DNA from: CAZKNF01 sp964554105
GTDB lineage: Bacteria; Bacteroidota; Rhodothermia; Rhodothermales; VXPQ01
Length of the DNA stretch: 64,000 nucleotides
Direction of reading: 5' to 3'
Assembly: GCA_964554105.1 (NCBI GenBank)
Contig: CAZKNF010000009.1
Location: 14,935 to 78,934 of the forward strand
The number at the start of each line of letters is the position of its first letter. The stretch's first letter is position 1. The notes under the pieces are model-generated. The model ran no database searches. It was not told the origin of the DNA and saw only the letters and a list, made by a program, of their open reading frames with translations. The position numbers and the translations under genes are program-made. Positions 1 to 8,041 of the stretch are shown here, one piece after another.

Positions 1-1
1 T

Positions 2-583
2 GTCGGCCAGCTGCTGACCGGCGTGCGCATGTTGAGTCAGGCACTGGCTGAGCGCCTCGAGCGCGACGGCTCGGAAGAGCTCGACCTGGTCCGCCGAATC
101 ATACATTTTTCCGACGAAGCCTCGCAGCAGGTGCGAGCGATCTATTCGCGCATGACCCCGGTTCAGCTCGAGCATGACGGCCTAAAATCAGCCATCGACG
201 AACTCGTCCGCAATACCGACGGCCTGCCAGACATCCGGTGTGCAAGCATTCACGAGGGCGGCGTGGAAATCGCGGATCCTGAGACGCGGCTCCACCTGTA
301 CCGAATTGTTCAGGAGGCGGTGAACAACGCGTTAAAACATGCCCGGGCATCCGCAATCGACGTTCTACTCGACGCCGGGAAGGAGGAAGTACGTCTTGAG
401 GTGCGGGACGATGGCATCGGGATGGACGGAAAGGCGCCGGACAGCACCTCGATCGGATTAAAGAGCATGCGTTACCGGGCGCACGCCATAGGTGCCAGGT
501 TGGAAATTCAGTCGCAGCCAGGAAAAGGGACGGTCGTCCGCTGTGTACTGCCGGCCACAGGCGTGTATGATGTAAGGACCTAA
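2..583 (+). CDS. Sensor histidine kinase, NarX/DegS type, C-terminal part (5' truncated by window edge)
   Basis: This is the C-terminal 193 residues of a two-component histidine kinase. The frame is open from base 2. Its first residues (VGQLLTGVRML) match the segment just after the phosphorylated His in HisKA_3 kinases (usually HDELGQ), so the acceptor His lies just outside the window. An internal GTG at 23 is not the true start. The ATPase domain shows an N-box (QEAVNNALKHA), a G1 box (DDGIGMDG) and a G2 region (SIGLKSMRYRA). Input domains are not visible. The response regulator at 601 follows by 17 nt, so the two form a likely cognate operon. The signal sensed cannot be read. Confidence 0.9.
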   Translation, partial: VGQLLTGVRMLSQALAERLERDGSEELDLVRRIIHFSDEASQQVRAIYSRMTPVQLEHDGLKSAIDELVRNTDGLPDIRCASIHEGGVEIADPETRLHLYRIVQEAVNNALKHARASAIDVLLDAGKEEVRLEVRDDGIGMDGKAPDSTSIGLKSMRYRAHAIGARLEIQSQPGKGTVVRCVLPATGVYDVRT

Positions 584-600
584 ACAGAACAGTAGCCGCT

Positions 601-1296
601 ATGACCACTTCACCTTCATCCGCGAATAACCACAAGATTCGCGTCTTACTGGTGGATGACCACCCGGCGATTCGCGAAGCCCTGACGAATGCCATCCGAA
701 ATCAGATGGATATGGAGGTTTGCGGACAGGCTGCATCGTCGGACGAAGCCTTCCGCATGATAGAGCGGCTGAGTCCGAATGTGGCTATCGTCGACATATC
801 GCTCGGAGATGCACACGGTCTCGACCTGGTACAGAATATCCGGACGCAGTTTTCGGATGTTCAGATCGTCGTCTTCTCCATGTATGACGAGAACGTGTAT
901 GCCGAGCGCGCCGTTCGCGCTGGTGCCTCCGCGTACGTGATGAAAAGTGAGCCGACTCACAACATGGTCGAGGCAATCCGGAACGTGAATCGCGGAGAGG
1001 TTCACCTCAGCCAGAAGATGTTCTCCCGGATTCTCGGCAAGGTTGCGCTCAAACGGTCCAGCGCTCCCGGCTTCGCGATCGACGAATTGACGGACCGGGA
1101 GATGGCGGTGTTTCAGATGCTGGGCGAAGGCAACAGCATCGAAGAGATCACCGATCAGTTAAGTCTGAGTCGCAAGACGATAGAAACGTATCGCCGCCGG
1201 GCAAAGGAGAAGCTGGGGCTCGAATCGGTCGGAGAGCTGCTTCAGTACGCCGTGCAGTGGGTTCACGGACAGGGCAAAAGCAACAACAACAACTAA
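601..1296 (+). CDS. NarL/LuxR-family response regulator (paralog 1)
   Basis: This is a DNA-binding response regulator of 231 residues, the usual NarL length. The receiver spans about residues 12-130, with acidic pair D19/D20, phospho-acceptor D65 in VAIVDISLGD and K115 in YVMKSEP. A LuxR-type helix-turn-helix follows at about 161-222 (DELTDREMAVF, then LSRKTIETYRRRAKEKLGL). It lies 17 nt behind a histidine kinase of the matching class, which is its probable partner. The tail is a run of Asn from an AAC repeat. A strong intrinsic terminator follows at 1461. It resembles the regulators at 1595 and 4740, especially 4740 in the HTH. No clear Shine-Dalgarno precedes the ATG. Targets are unknown. 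Confidence 0.93.
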   Translation: MTTSPSSANNHKIRVLLVDDHPAIREALTNAIRNQMDMEVCGQAASSDEAFRMIERLSPNVAIVDISLGDAHGLDLVQNIRTQFSDVQIVVFSMYDENVYAERAVRAGASAYVMKSEPTHNMVEAIRNVNRGEVHLSQKMFSRILGKVALKRSSAPGFAIDELTDREMAVFQMLGEGNSIEEITDQLSLSRKTIETYRRRAKEKLGLESVGELLQYAVQWVHGQGKSNNNN

Positions 1297-1460
1297 CAAC
1301 CCGATTCCGGCGCATCCGGCGCAGGCATTTTCTGGCGGGGTCGGTACGAGAACGACGCATCGCTGCATCATCCAAAAGCTGGATGCTGGTGCGCTCAACC
1401 TCCCGTCGGGTTTACGCTAGAGTTGGTCCAAGCTTAAGATCCTACTAAAGTATTATATCG

Positions 1461-1494
1461 GGGCGTCTCCTACGACAGGGGACGTCCTTTTTTT
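1461..1494 (+). terminator. Rho-independent terminator after the first response regulator
   Basis: A 10-bp stem (GGGCGTCTCC with GGGGACGTCC, two G-U pairs) and a 7-nt loop are followed directly by seven T. It ends the kinase-regulator transcript and separates it from the second regulator. Confidence 0.85.
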
Positions 1495-1594
1495 GCGGTT
1501 CACGAGGCGAAGTCGACAATGTTCGAATCGGGCACCTTTGCCGTGCAGGGAAGTGATTTTTTAGTTTTTGCACAAACGTACAAAGCCAATCTCC

Positions 1595-2269
1595 ATGCCC
1601 ATTCGAGTTGTCGTCGTCGACGACCACCCCGTGATTCTGGAAGCCGTCAACTTTGTCATTCAAGCGTCCGACGATATACACTGTTGCGGCCAGGCCGGCT
1701 CTGCAGAGACCGCTCTGGAGGTGATCGGAGAAACTGAGCCGGATGTAGCGGTCGTGGACATTTCTCTCAAAGACTCCCACGGTCTAGCGCTGATCGGTCA
1801 GATCCACGCGAGCTATCCGGACATCCAGGTCGTCGTATTTTCGATGCACCGGGAATCCGCGTATGCGGAGCGAGCCATCCGAGCCGGCGCTCTCGGCTAC
1901 GTCATGAAGACGGAGCCTACTGAGCGGATCCTGGACGCCATTCGAAGGGTGTTCGACGGCGACGTGTTCCTGAGTGAACGCATCGCGTCTCATGTGTTGA
2001 GCCGCGTGGTGATGAACGGCAAGCGCACAGGCGTCGATGCATTTACCGATCAGGAGATGGTCGTCTTTCAGATGCTCGGACAACTCTTCACTGTGGACGA
2101 GATCGCTGATCGCCTCGATCTCAGTCCGAAAACCGTGATGGCCTACCGTCGGCAGGCCAAGGAGAAACTCGGACTGGATACCCTCGACAGCCTCGTGCAC
2201 CATGCCTGCCGCTGGGCTCTCGGCTGGAAGCTGAATGATTCAAGCTCTGCCTCGCAGGTGATTAACTAG
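1595..2269 (+). CDS. NarL/LuxR-family response regulator (paralog 2)
   Basis: This is a DNA-binding response regulator of 224 residues. The ATG at 1595 (MPIRVVVVDDHPV) is preferred to a TTG at 1568 because it places the first receiver strand at the usual position. The receiver has D9/D10, acceptor D55 (AVVDISLKD) and K105 (YVMKTEP). The C-terminal HTH reads LSPKTVMAYRRQAKEKLGL. It is the most diverged of the three regulators here and lacks an adjacent kinase. It may be driven by the kinase at window position 2 or by one elsewhere. It sits between a terminator at 1461 and the secreted protein at 2638, suggesting its own transcript. No clear ribosome-binding site is visible. Confidence 0.9.
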   Translation: MPIRVVVVDDHPVILEAVNFVIQASDDIHCCGQAGSAETALEVIGETEPDVAVVDISLKDSHGLALIGQIHASYPDIQVVVFSMHRESAYAERAIRAGALGYVMKTEPTERILDAIRRVFDGDVFLSERIASHVLSRVVMNGKRTGVDAFTDQEMVVFQMLGQLFTVDEIADRLDLSPKTVMAYRRQAKEKLGLDTLDSLVHHACRWALGWKLNDSSSASQVIN

Positions 2270-2637
2270 TCTCCTGGCCCATCGGGATCGGTCAATCGAA
2301 CCATCTCGACGTGGGTAGTAAAGAAGCAACGATGTAGGAATTTCTCCCTACTCGACTCCACTTCTGCGCTTTCGGCGCGGCCCGGCGAAAGGGAATGTCG
2401 GCCGAATATGAATACGGGCTCGCGAACAGCGAACGCCGGCGAAACCATTCAATTCGCCCAAAATCTAGCGGTTTGCCCCATTCAGCGTGCCGCAACAGCG
2501 ACTCGAGAGATGCTCCGGCGTGCCCACCTGCTTTGCGCTGACGATTCGCGCGTGGTGGAGGGCGTCTGACGGCATGCTATTGGCGAAAGCGTCGTGCGAA
2601 ATGTCCGCACGGCATCCAACCGACGCTTTCGTCCACA
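2270..2637. other. Intergenic region before the secreted protein
   Basis: This stretch of 368 bases has no convincing gene. Apart from the inverted repeat at 2584-2631 described separately, no recognisable promoter, RNA gene or repeat was seen. Confidence 0.5.
2584..2631 (+). repeat. Inverted repeat abutting a start codon
   Basis: Perfect 11-bp arms CGAAAGCGTCG (2584-2594) and CGACGCTTTCG (2621-2631) are separated by 26 nt. The right arm ends 6 nt before the ATG at 2638. The spacer holds a second short stem (TGCG/CGCA). A transcript starting upstream could fold this over the ribosome-binding region. There is no T-run, so it is not an intrinsic terminator. The function is inferred only. Confidence 0.5.
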
Positions 2638-4050
2638 ATGGCAAGAAGTATACGACGTCTGTCTGCAAGTCTCGTGCTGGGGCTCGTTTCTCTCCTGGCG
2701 ACATCTGCCAGCGCACAGGTCCACTTCGAAGACTGTGCGTCCGTGACGGGAGGCAACGCCAACATCGTCATACCCTTGTCGATCGAGCCGACGGTCGATG
2801 GTGCAGCGCTCGCAGCGGGTGACGAGATTGCGGTATTCACGCCGGAGGGGCTCTGCGCGGGAACCGCAACGTGGACCGGTGGAAGTATTTCGGTCGCAGC
2901 CTGGCTGGACGATCTGATTACTCCCGAGGTCGACGGATTCATCCCGGGTGATTCGATCACGTACAGGGTCTGGGATGCATCCGCCGGCGAGGAGCTAGCA
3001 TTCGTCAGCGTGGAATATGCGTCTGATCAGCCGTTTTATCGGACGGACGGAAAATACGGCGCGAACTCCATTTACGCACTGTCGACGTTCTCGGCAACGA
3101 GGGACGAGCCATACCATCCGGCTGAATACCATGCCTCGACGCTCGAGGATTCTGAGGTCGAGATCGAAGTCGCCATCGATCTAGACGGCGAGTTCTCGGT
3201 AGAAATTCCTCGGTTACCGTCCCATGGCGCTGCCACAGTGAAAGAGAACCACATCATATATGTCCCTGAGCTGGATTTCCACGGCCGCGACACCCTGATG
3301 TACAGCGTCCGGAACACGATTGGCGATTCGGCCAGCGCCGTCGTGATAATCGACGTCGCCGCCGTCGACGATGCCCCGTATTTTCCTGAGGACGATGCAT
3401 TAAATTTCCCGGAGAATGGTGCGGAGATCGTCCTTGTAGATCCGTCGACTGGTGAGCTGGGTTCTCCGGATTCATATTTTACGATCGACTGGAGCGAGGC
3501 GGTCGACGTCGACGGCGATCCGATAGAGTATCTATGGGAGCTCTCAGCGTCGGAGGAATTCTCGGAGACCGTATTATCCATGTCCGCAGGTGAAAAGCGG
3601 AAGCTCAAGGTGGGCTTTGACGTGCTCGCTGCATTGTGGACTAATGACGACGTCGAAGATGAACCATCGAGAACGTTTTATCACCGTGTGACGGCGGCCG
3701 CGGCCGAGCAGTCAGTAGTAAGTGATGCTCGAATCGTGACCTTTGTGCGGAGTACAAGCTCGGGTTCGGGCGACCCAGAGCACCCTACTCGGTTCAGTCT
3801 GGATCAGAACTACCCGAACCCTTTCAATCCACAGACGACGATATCGTACACGCTCGACGAGACCGCGTTTGTTAGACTGACGGTCTACGATGTTATCGGA
3901 AAGGAGATCGCTACACTGGTTTCCGAGGAAAAGCCGTCGGGGGATCACCGCCTGACGTTCGAGGCGGGCAGATTGAACAGCGGCGTGTATGTCTACAGGA
4001 TAGAAGCGGGAGACCATACCGCTATGAAGCGAATGGTGCTCTTGAAGTGA
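2638..4050 (+). CDS. Secreted protein with type IX-like C-terminal sorting tail
   Basis: This is an exported protein of 470 residues and unknown function. Residues 1-26 form a signal peptide (hydrophobic SLVLGLVSLLATSASA, cleavage before Q27). The next ~130 residues contain a pattern common in surface proteins of this phylum (GDEIAVFTPEGLCAGTATW). A cadherin-like/Ig-like segment follows around 160-245 (YSVRNTIGDSASAVVIIDV). The last ~85 residues are the sorting domain, with NYPNPFNPQTTISYTL, VYDVIGKEI and SGVYVYRIEAG, ending MKRMVLLK. In this phylum the tail directs passage through the type IX system and surface attachment or release. It lies among three response regulators, which may be coincidence. 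An inverted repeat covers its leader. Confidence 0.88.
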   Translation: MARSIRRLSASLVLGLVSLLATSASAQVHFEDCASVTGGNANIVIPLSIEPTVDGAALAAGDEIAVFTPEGLCAGTATWTGGSISVAAWLDDLITPEVDGFIPGDSITYRVWDASAGEELAFVSVEYASDQPFYRTDGKYGANSIYALSTFSATRDEPYHPAEYHASTLEDSEVEIEVAIDLDGEFSVEIPRLPSHGAATVKENHIIYVPELDFHGRDTLMYSVRNTIGDSASAVVIIDVAAVDDAPYFPEDDALNFPENGAEIVLVDPSTGELGSPDSYFTIDWSEAVDVDGDPIEYLWELSASEEFSETVLSMSAGEKRKLKVGFDVLAALWTNDDVEDEPSRTFYHRVTAAAAEQSVVSDARIVTFVRSTSSGSGDPEHPTRFSLDQNYPNPFNPQTTISYTLDETAFVRLTVYDVIGKEIATLVSEEKPSGDHRLTFEAGRLNSGVYVYRIEAGDHTAMKRMVLLK

Positions 4051-4120
4051 TGAAGCCGTCCAGATGGATGGTATAAATGTCAGGGGCCGGCGCGCCGTGT
4101 TCGAAACGACTGTGTGCTGG

Positions 4121-4399
4121 TCAGAAGATGGGTTGTCCGGGATAGTTCTCCGGAAGTATGCTCGAACCATTTCCCATTCGGCCGTGCCGATGTTGGTATC
4201 CGTGGAGCAGCCCCCGCACGAAATATCTCGCTTCAATGGGATTGCACTTCAAGACGGTACCATCGCTCATGAAGATCTCAGCGTGGGAAGAAAAGAGCCG
4301 GTAATGGTCTACCAGTCCGCTGTTGAACGAAAGCTGGAGGAGCCGCTCAAGCGACATTCCATGGATGTCCAGCTTCGAATTACCCTCTGTAGAGGACAT
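4121..4399 (-). CDS. Small hypothetical protein
   Basis: This 92-residue frame starts with ATG at 4399 and ends with TGA. I do not recognise it. It has no signal peptide or membrane segment. The middle reads like a genuine soluble domain (SDGTVLKCNPIEARYFVRG, followed by His-rich HGYQHRHG). An overlapping plus-strand frame (4064-4519) looks less protein-like. The gene would be convergent with the secreted protein ending at 4050, 70 nt away. It could be a small regulator, or a chance frame. Protein homology would decide. Confidence 0.4.
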   Translation of the reverse strand: MSSTEGNSKLDIHGMSLERLLQLSFNSGLVDHYRLFSSHAEIFMSDGTVLKCNPIEARYFVRGLLHGYQHRHGRMGNGSSILPENYPGQPIF

Positions 4400-4739
4400 A
4401 GTGAACCGAAAGAAGGGATGAGTGCGCAGCCCACGGCGATCGTTGCAAACGGCTGCATCGGGAAGATCGGAAGCTTCGCTTCAAACGGCTATGTATCTCC
4501 GGCTATACTTGCTCAGTAAAAAAGCAATGAGAAGTCGATACGGGGGACTATTTGGCAGGGGGCCTGATGGCAATCGGCGCATGTCGCATGCGCTGAAAGC
4601 GCATTTATGGCGCTGATGCGAGGTGCGCGGGTGAGGGGCGGGCGTTCGAATTGGGGCCGACGTGGCGTACGGAGGATGTGGAAAGAGGCGGCGCTGCTTG
4701 TAGACGGCAATAGGGATGTGCGTACGTTATACGCAGCCT
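4400..4739. other. Intergenic region, no gene seen
   Basis: About 340 bases lie between the small minus-strand frame and the end of the third response regulator. No convincing coding frame, RNA or clear terminator was seen. There is a stretch rich in GCGC/GCAT words around 4575-4625, without a clean inverted repeat. Confidence 0.4.
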
Positions 4740-5435
4740 TTATCCCTGACTCCATCGAAGCGCGTATTGGAGGAGCTCGCCTACGGTCTGAAGACCCAAT
4801 TTCTCCTTGGCACGCCGGCGGTAGGTTTCTACGGTCTTCGCTTCGATGCGAAGCTGCTCGGTGATCTCAGCAACCGAATATCCTTCGCCAAGGAGAGTAA
4901 ACACGGTAAGCTCTCGTTCCGTCAGCTCATCGATCGCAAATCCGGGCGAAGCGACTTGCCTGAAGGAGCTCTTGTTCAGAATGCTCGACGCCATATTCTG
5001 GCTGAGGTAAATCTCACCTCGGTGCACGCGGAGGATGGCATCCACGAGATCCTGTACCGAGTCGCTTTTCATTACGTACCCCGAGGCGCCGGCTCGGAGC
5101 GCTTTCTCGGCGTAAATTTTTTCGTCGTACATGGAATACACGACGACCTGAACGTCCGGATAGTCGGCGCGGACTTCCTCGACCAGGTCGAGCCCGTGAA
5201 TATCCGTGAGGGAAATATCGATGATGGCGACGTCGGGCCGCACCTGCTCCATCAGGAGACGAGTCTCTTTGGCAGACGCAGCCCCCCCGCAGAGCTCCAT
5301 ACCCAGTTTAGAATTGATCGTCCGTGCAAGCGCCTCGCGAATTGCCGGATGATCGTCGGAGATCGTAACGCGAATACGGTTCCCCACGCCTGATTCCGAC
5401 CGAACAGTCGGAGATGGAGGGAGAGATTGCGGCAT
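4740..5435 (-). CDS. NarL/LuxR-family response regulator (paralog 3)
   Basis: This is a DNA-binding response regulator of 231 residues. The open frame extends to 5660, but ATG at 5435 (MPQSLPPSP) is chosen because the receiver core (IRVTISDDHPAI) follows within 20 residues, as in its paralogs. The acceptor is D73 (AIIDISLTD) and the acidic pair is D27/D28. The HTH reads AKTVETYRRRAKEKLGL near the C terminus. The HTH closely resembles that of the regulator at 601 (both start FAIDELT and end with GELLQYA plus RW or QW). No kinase adjoins it. It is divergent from the lipoprotein at 5688 with about 250 bp between, so the two may share a control region. Confidence 0.92.
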   Translation of the reverse strand: MPQSLPPSPTVRSESGVGNRIRVTISDDHPAIREALARTINSKLGMELCGGAASAKETRLLMEQVRPDVAIIDISLTDIHGLDLVEEVRADYPDVQVVVYSMYDEKIYAEKALRAGASGYVMKSDSVQDLVDAILRVHRGEIYLSQNMASSILNKSSFRQVASPGFAIDELTERELTVFTLLGEGYSVAEITEQLRIEAKTVETYRRRAKEKLGLQTVGELLQYALRWSQG

Positions 5436-5687
5436 AAGCCTTTTGTCGAGTCGATTCTCGGTGGCTAACACTGTAAAGCGCGAGCCCGCAAAACAAAGCC
5501 GCGGACGATGAGAGCGCGCTTGGTTAGGAATCGGAACTCTAACGACAAACTTAAATGCAGCACCGTTACGAAAGGGCACGAACAGTTCTGAGATACGTCC
5601 GTTGCACGTCGAGAAAGTCGCCCCGGCTGCGAGTGCATTTCGGACGGGCGAATGCAGCAATAATCAGCAATTAACAGTTCAGTCTTA

Positions 5688-6272
5688 ATGCTTCAATCTA
5701 CTCGGGTATTCAGCCTCTGCATCGTCGTTCTCCTGACGTTAAGTGCGTGCGATTCGGACTCAATCAATGATGATGATCAGAACGGTCCACAGCTTGGTCA
5801 GCAATTCAGCCTCGAGATCTCTGGAGATGTCGAACAGACGATGGATGGGTCGGCCTTTTTCGGGGAAGCCGACGATCCAGACACCGGAGCAGAGATTTTC
5901 GCTATATATCTGACCGAATCCGATGGAGCAACCGGGGGCGCGGCGATGTGGGCGGTAGTCGGCCGTGCGGGCGATCGCCCCGGCACCGGGACATACTCTT
6001 TCGTCGATGCGAGTGAGGAAGATGAGTATCCGGCAGATGAATTCGTTCTGTCTGCCTCGATCGGCTCAAATGCGACCGACGTGTCGACGTTTGTTTCTCA
6101 AGGCGGAGAGCTCACCATCACCGAGTCGAGCAGCAACCGAGTCGAAGGGACTATCGACGTCGATGCGACGGGCTTTCGTGTTGTGGATGACGAGGTTGAG
6201 GAGCTAAGTGTGACCATCGTCGGATCGTTCGAAGCAATTGGAAGCTCGGACATCTTCGTTCCGGGCTTATAG
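5688..6272 (+). CDS. Putative lipoprotein, unknown function (family member 1)
   Basis: This 194-residue protein has a lipoprotein signal (VVLLTLSAC, lipidated Cys about residue 20) and an Asp-rich linker (DSDSINDDDQNG). The rest appears all-beta, with no membrane segments. Its order of motifs parallels the lipoprotein at 59204: a strand ending in a glycine-bearing FF/NF (SAFFGEADDPDTGAEIF against NANFGRVADPRTGEELL), a GTY/GDF segment, and L-T-I/F-T then S-x-x-V/I-E-G. I infer distant homology. The likely location is the periplasmic face of the outer or inner membrane. It faces the response regulator at 4740 across a divergent intergenic region. No enzyme motif was seen. Confidence 0.82.
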   Translation: MLQSTRVFSLCIVVLLTLSACDSDSINDDDQNGPQLGQQFSLEISGDVEQTMDGSAFFGEADDPDTGAEIFAIYLTESDGATGGAAMWAVVGRAGDRPGTGTYSFVDASEEDEYPADEFVLSASIGSNATDVSTFVSQGGELTITESSSNRVEGTIDVDATGFRVVDDEVEELSVTIVGSFEAIGSSDIFVPGL

Positions 6273-6313
6273 TTTTCCTGCGCCGGTTTCTTACGGAAAA
6301 GCCGCCTCGGCGA

Positions 6314-6865
6314 TCATCCGTTGCCGTCCCGCTTTCCGAGGTGCTCAATCAGGACCGGAAACCAGCACGAGTAGCGCGCTCGGTCGTCGCGAAGGTCCTC
6401 CTCGATCTCTTCGAGAGCGGCCCAACGCCAATCGACCACTTCGTCGAGATTTGGTACGGGGACGGCGGTCGTCGTGCCTCCGAAAACGTGGTCGTATTCA
6501 TACTCAATGAGTCCGTTCGCGAATTCGGCGCGGTAGATGAACTCAAAAAGCGGCTGCAGCTCGACGTCCAGGCCCATCTCTTCACGGATCCTCCGCACCG
6601 CTGCATCTAGCGCGGCCTCGTTCGGTCGCGGATGAGTACAGCACGCGTTCGACCAGAGCCCGCCGGAGTGATACTTGGCCGGATTGCGCTGCTGCAAGAG
6701 CATTTCGCCACGCGAGTTAAAGAGGACGACTGAACAGGCGCGGTGGAGGAGCCCTTGTTGGTGTGCCTCCAACTTCTCTGCCCTTCCGACCGGCGCGTCG
6801 TCGGAATCGACGAGGATGACGTACTCCAAGTCGCCGCGTGCATCAGATATGTTCGTGTTCATCAT
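6314..6865 (-). CDS. idi: Isopentenyl-diphosphate delta-isomerase, type I
   Basis: The enzyme interconverts isopentenyl and dimethylallyl diphosphate in isoprenoid synthesis. It is cytosolic and needs divalent metal. The 183 residues match the family length. Hallmarks are H41 (LLHRACSVV), C76 and H78 in SNACCTHPRPNE, the Nudix-like helix RRIREEMGLD, and the Glu pair E121/E123 in EYEYDHVFGG. Two adjacent ATGs (6865 and 6862) are possible starts. It stands alone on the minus strand, convergent with the lipoprotein ending at 6272. The 3' neighbour gives no pathway clue. In pigmented Rhodothermales it would feed carotenoid and quinone synthesis (inference). Confidence 0.95.
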   Translation of the reverse strand: MMNTNISDARGDLEYVILVDSDDAPVGRAEKLEAHQQGLLHRACSVVLFNSRGEMLLQQRNPAKYHSGGLWSNACCTHPRPNEAALDAAVRRIREEMGLDVELQPLFEFIYRAEFANGLIEYEYDHVFGGTTTAVPVPNLDEVVDWRWAALEEIEEDLRDDRARYSCWFPVLIEHLGKRDGNG

Positions 6866-7153
6866 CCGTGACCGTCAATTTAGAACTTGCCGAATGCAGA
6901 CTTCGGTGGCCGTGTGCGGGCGTATTATACCCGGGAGATCGGCGCCCGGATCGGTTCCGGCGTTACGAGATACAATCGGCCGACATCCTCGCACCGCTTG
7001 TGCGGCTGAAAATACGCGGGCTGGGTGAGCCGCGGTTCCGGACCAAACGCATTGCCGTATCCGCGTTTATTGTCTACGGCAGGTTTGTGCTGAAGCCTTT
7101 CTAAGAGGCTCCTATACAGAAGGAGAAACGGGCATAAAGAAGAGCCGATCGCA

Positions 7154-7173
7154 GAAAAGCAAATTTGCTTTTC
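7154..7173. repeat. 20-bp perfect palindrome
   Basis: The half GAAAAGCAAA is followed with no spacer by its exact reverse complement. Such loopless symmetry suits binding by a dimeric regulator better than an RNA hairpin. It lies about 290 bp from both the idi and the DUF1801 start codons. No regulator is encoded nearby. Confidence 0.5.
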
Positions 7174-7204
7174 ATACTGATAGATGAGAAAATCAAGAAG
7201 CTAG

Positions 7205-7402
7205 GCGATTAGCGGGGCGCGATGCCAGCCGGCTCCGTGTGTTGGTCAAGGAAACCGATTCCGAAATAAGAAGGAAACCGATTCCGAAATAAAGACCAGG
7301 CGTGCCATCGACTTCCACGCCGGCGAGAAGATAGACGGGGAGGCGTTGAAGGCTCTCGTTCGCACCGCCGCGAGCCTGAACGAGTCCACAGCTGAAAGCT
7401 AA
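7205..7402 (+). pseudogene. Possible C-terminal remnant of a DUF1801/YdeI-like protein
   Basis: A frame open from 7205 to a TAA at 7402 has no usable start. Its last ~30 residues look like a real protein end (RAIDFHAGEKIDGEALKAL, then a helix and LNESTAES). The pattern resembles the C-terminal helix of DUF1801 or bacteriocin-protection (YdeI-like) proteins. A 23-bp tandem duplication at 7248-7292, not a multiple of three, lies within it and would break a longer frame. It directly precedes an intact DUF1801 gene. The family assignment is tentative. Confidence 0.35.
7248..7292. repeat. 23-bp tandem duplication
   Basis: Two head-to-tail copies of a 23-bp unit containing GGAAACCGATTCCGAAATAA begin at 7248 and 7271. 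They are identical over 22 bp. The core itself contains an imperfect palindrome (GGAAACCGATTCC). This looks like a recent slippage or assembly duplication. Confidence 0.7.
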
Positions 7403-7460
7403 TCCACGCAATGAAATCGAAGGCGCGAAAAGGAAAGTAAAAGAATAGGGAGTGAACGCA

Positions 7461-7928
7461 ATGGCCAAGAAAAAGTCCAAGAAGTCGAAGGCGGCAAAGA
7501 AGGCCGCCGCCGAGCCGGGCGCTGCACAGCCAACGCTCCTCTCAGGTGGCAACCCTCAGATCCCGAAGGCTGACGGCGACGCCCCAGTCCAGGCCTACAT
7601 CGCAGCGATGCCGGGCTGGAAAAGCGACGCCGGGCGCCGACTCGACGCGCTCATCGTGCGCACCGTCCCCGACGTGCGTAAAGCAGTAAAGTGGAACTCC
7701 CCCTTCTATGGCATCGAAGGTCAGGGCTGGTTCCTCAGTTATCACTGCTTCACGAAGTACATTAAAGTGGCTTTCTTCCGCGGCAGGTCACTGCGTCCTC
7801 TCCCGCCCGTTGAATCCAAGGACAAGGAGACGCGCTACTTTCACATCCACGAGGACGACCAGCTCGACGAGGAGCTCGTGGCAGGTTGGATTCGGCAGGC
7901 GTCGGAGCTGCCCGGCTGGGTCCCGTAG
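7461..7928 (+). CDS. DUF1801 (YdhG-like) domain protein
   Basis: This soluble 155-residue protein begins with ATG at 7461. A GTG at 7452 in frame is less likely. The N-terminal ~35 residues are a Lys/Ala-rich tail (KKKSKKSKAAKKAAA). The DUF1801 domain follows from about residue 40: PVQAYIAAMPGW, DALIVRTVPDVRKAVKWNSPFYG, GWFLSYHCFTKYIKVAFF. The fold is frataxin/YdhG-like; the family's biochemical role is not established. The basic tail suggests nucleic-acid contact (inference). A bidirectional terminator lies 50 bp downstream. It is possibly related to the remnant just upstream. Confidence 0.85.
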   Translation: MAKKKSKKSKAAKKAAAEPGAAQPTLLSGGNPQIPKADGDAPVQAYIAAMPGWKSDAGRRLDALIVRTVPDVRKAVKWNSPFYGIEGQGWFLSYHCFTKYIKVAFFRGRSLRPLPPVESKDKETRYFHIHEDDQLDEELVAGWIRQASELPGWVP

Positions 7929-7973
7929 CGCCGGCATATCCAGCAAGATCGGCACCTATTCCGCGACCGGTTG

Positions 7974-8018
7974 AAAAAAAGCCCCTATCCCTCGATGAAC
8001 AAGGGTATAGGGGCTTTT
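7974..8018. terminator. Bidirectional intrinsic terminator
   Basis: AAAAGCCCCTATCCC (7977-7991) pairs with GGGTATAGGGGCTTTT (8003-8018), with one bulged base. The plus strand ends in TTTT and the minus strand in TTTTTTT. It can end both the DUF1801 transcript and the tRNA-Ala transcript coming from the other side. Confidence 0.85.
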
Positions 8019-8041
8019 GTGTATCGAGGGCTTATGTGATG

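Larger units (their letters stand above)
6866..7460. other. Intergenic region with a palindrome, a tandem duplication and a possible gene remnant
   Basis: This ~595-base stretch lies between idi and the DUF1801 gene and has no intact gene. It holds a perfect 20-bp palindrome (7154-7173), a 23-bp tandem duplication (7248-7292) and an open stretch ending at 7402 that resembles the end of a small protein. These are listed separately. Confidence 0.6.

Noticed and set aside
2..23. GTG at 23 as start of the kinase
   Set aside because: The upstream in-frame residues match the HisKA_3 region, so the gene continues outside the window.
4064..4519. Plus-strand frame of 151 codons after the secreted protein
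   Set aside because: It overlaps a more protein-like minus frame and shows no domain or signal.
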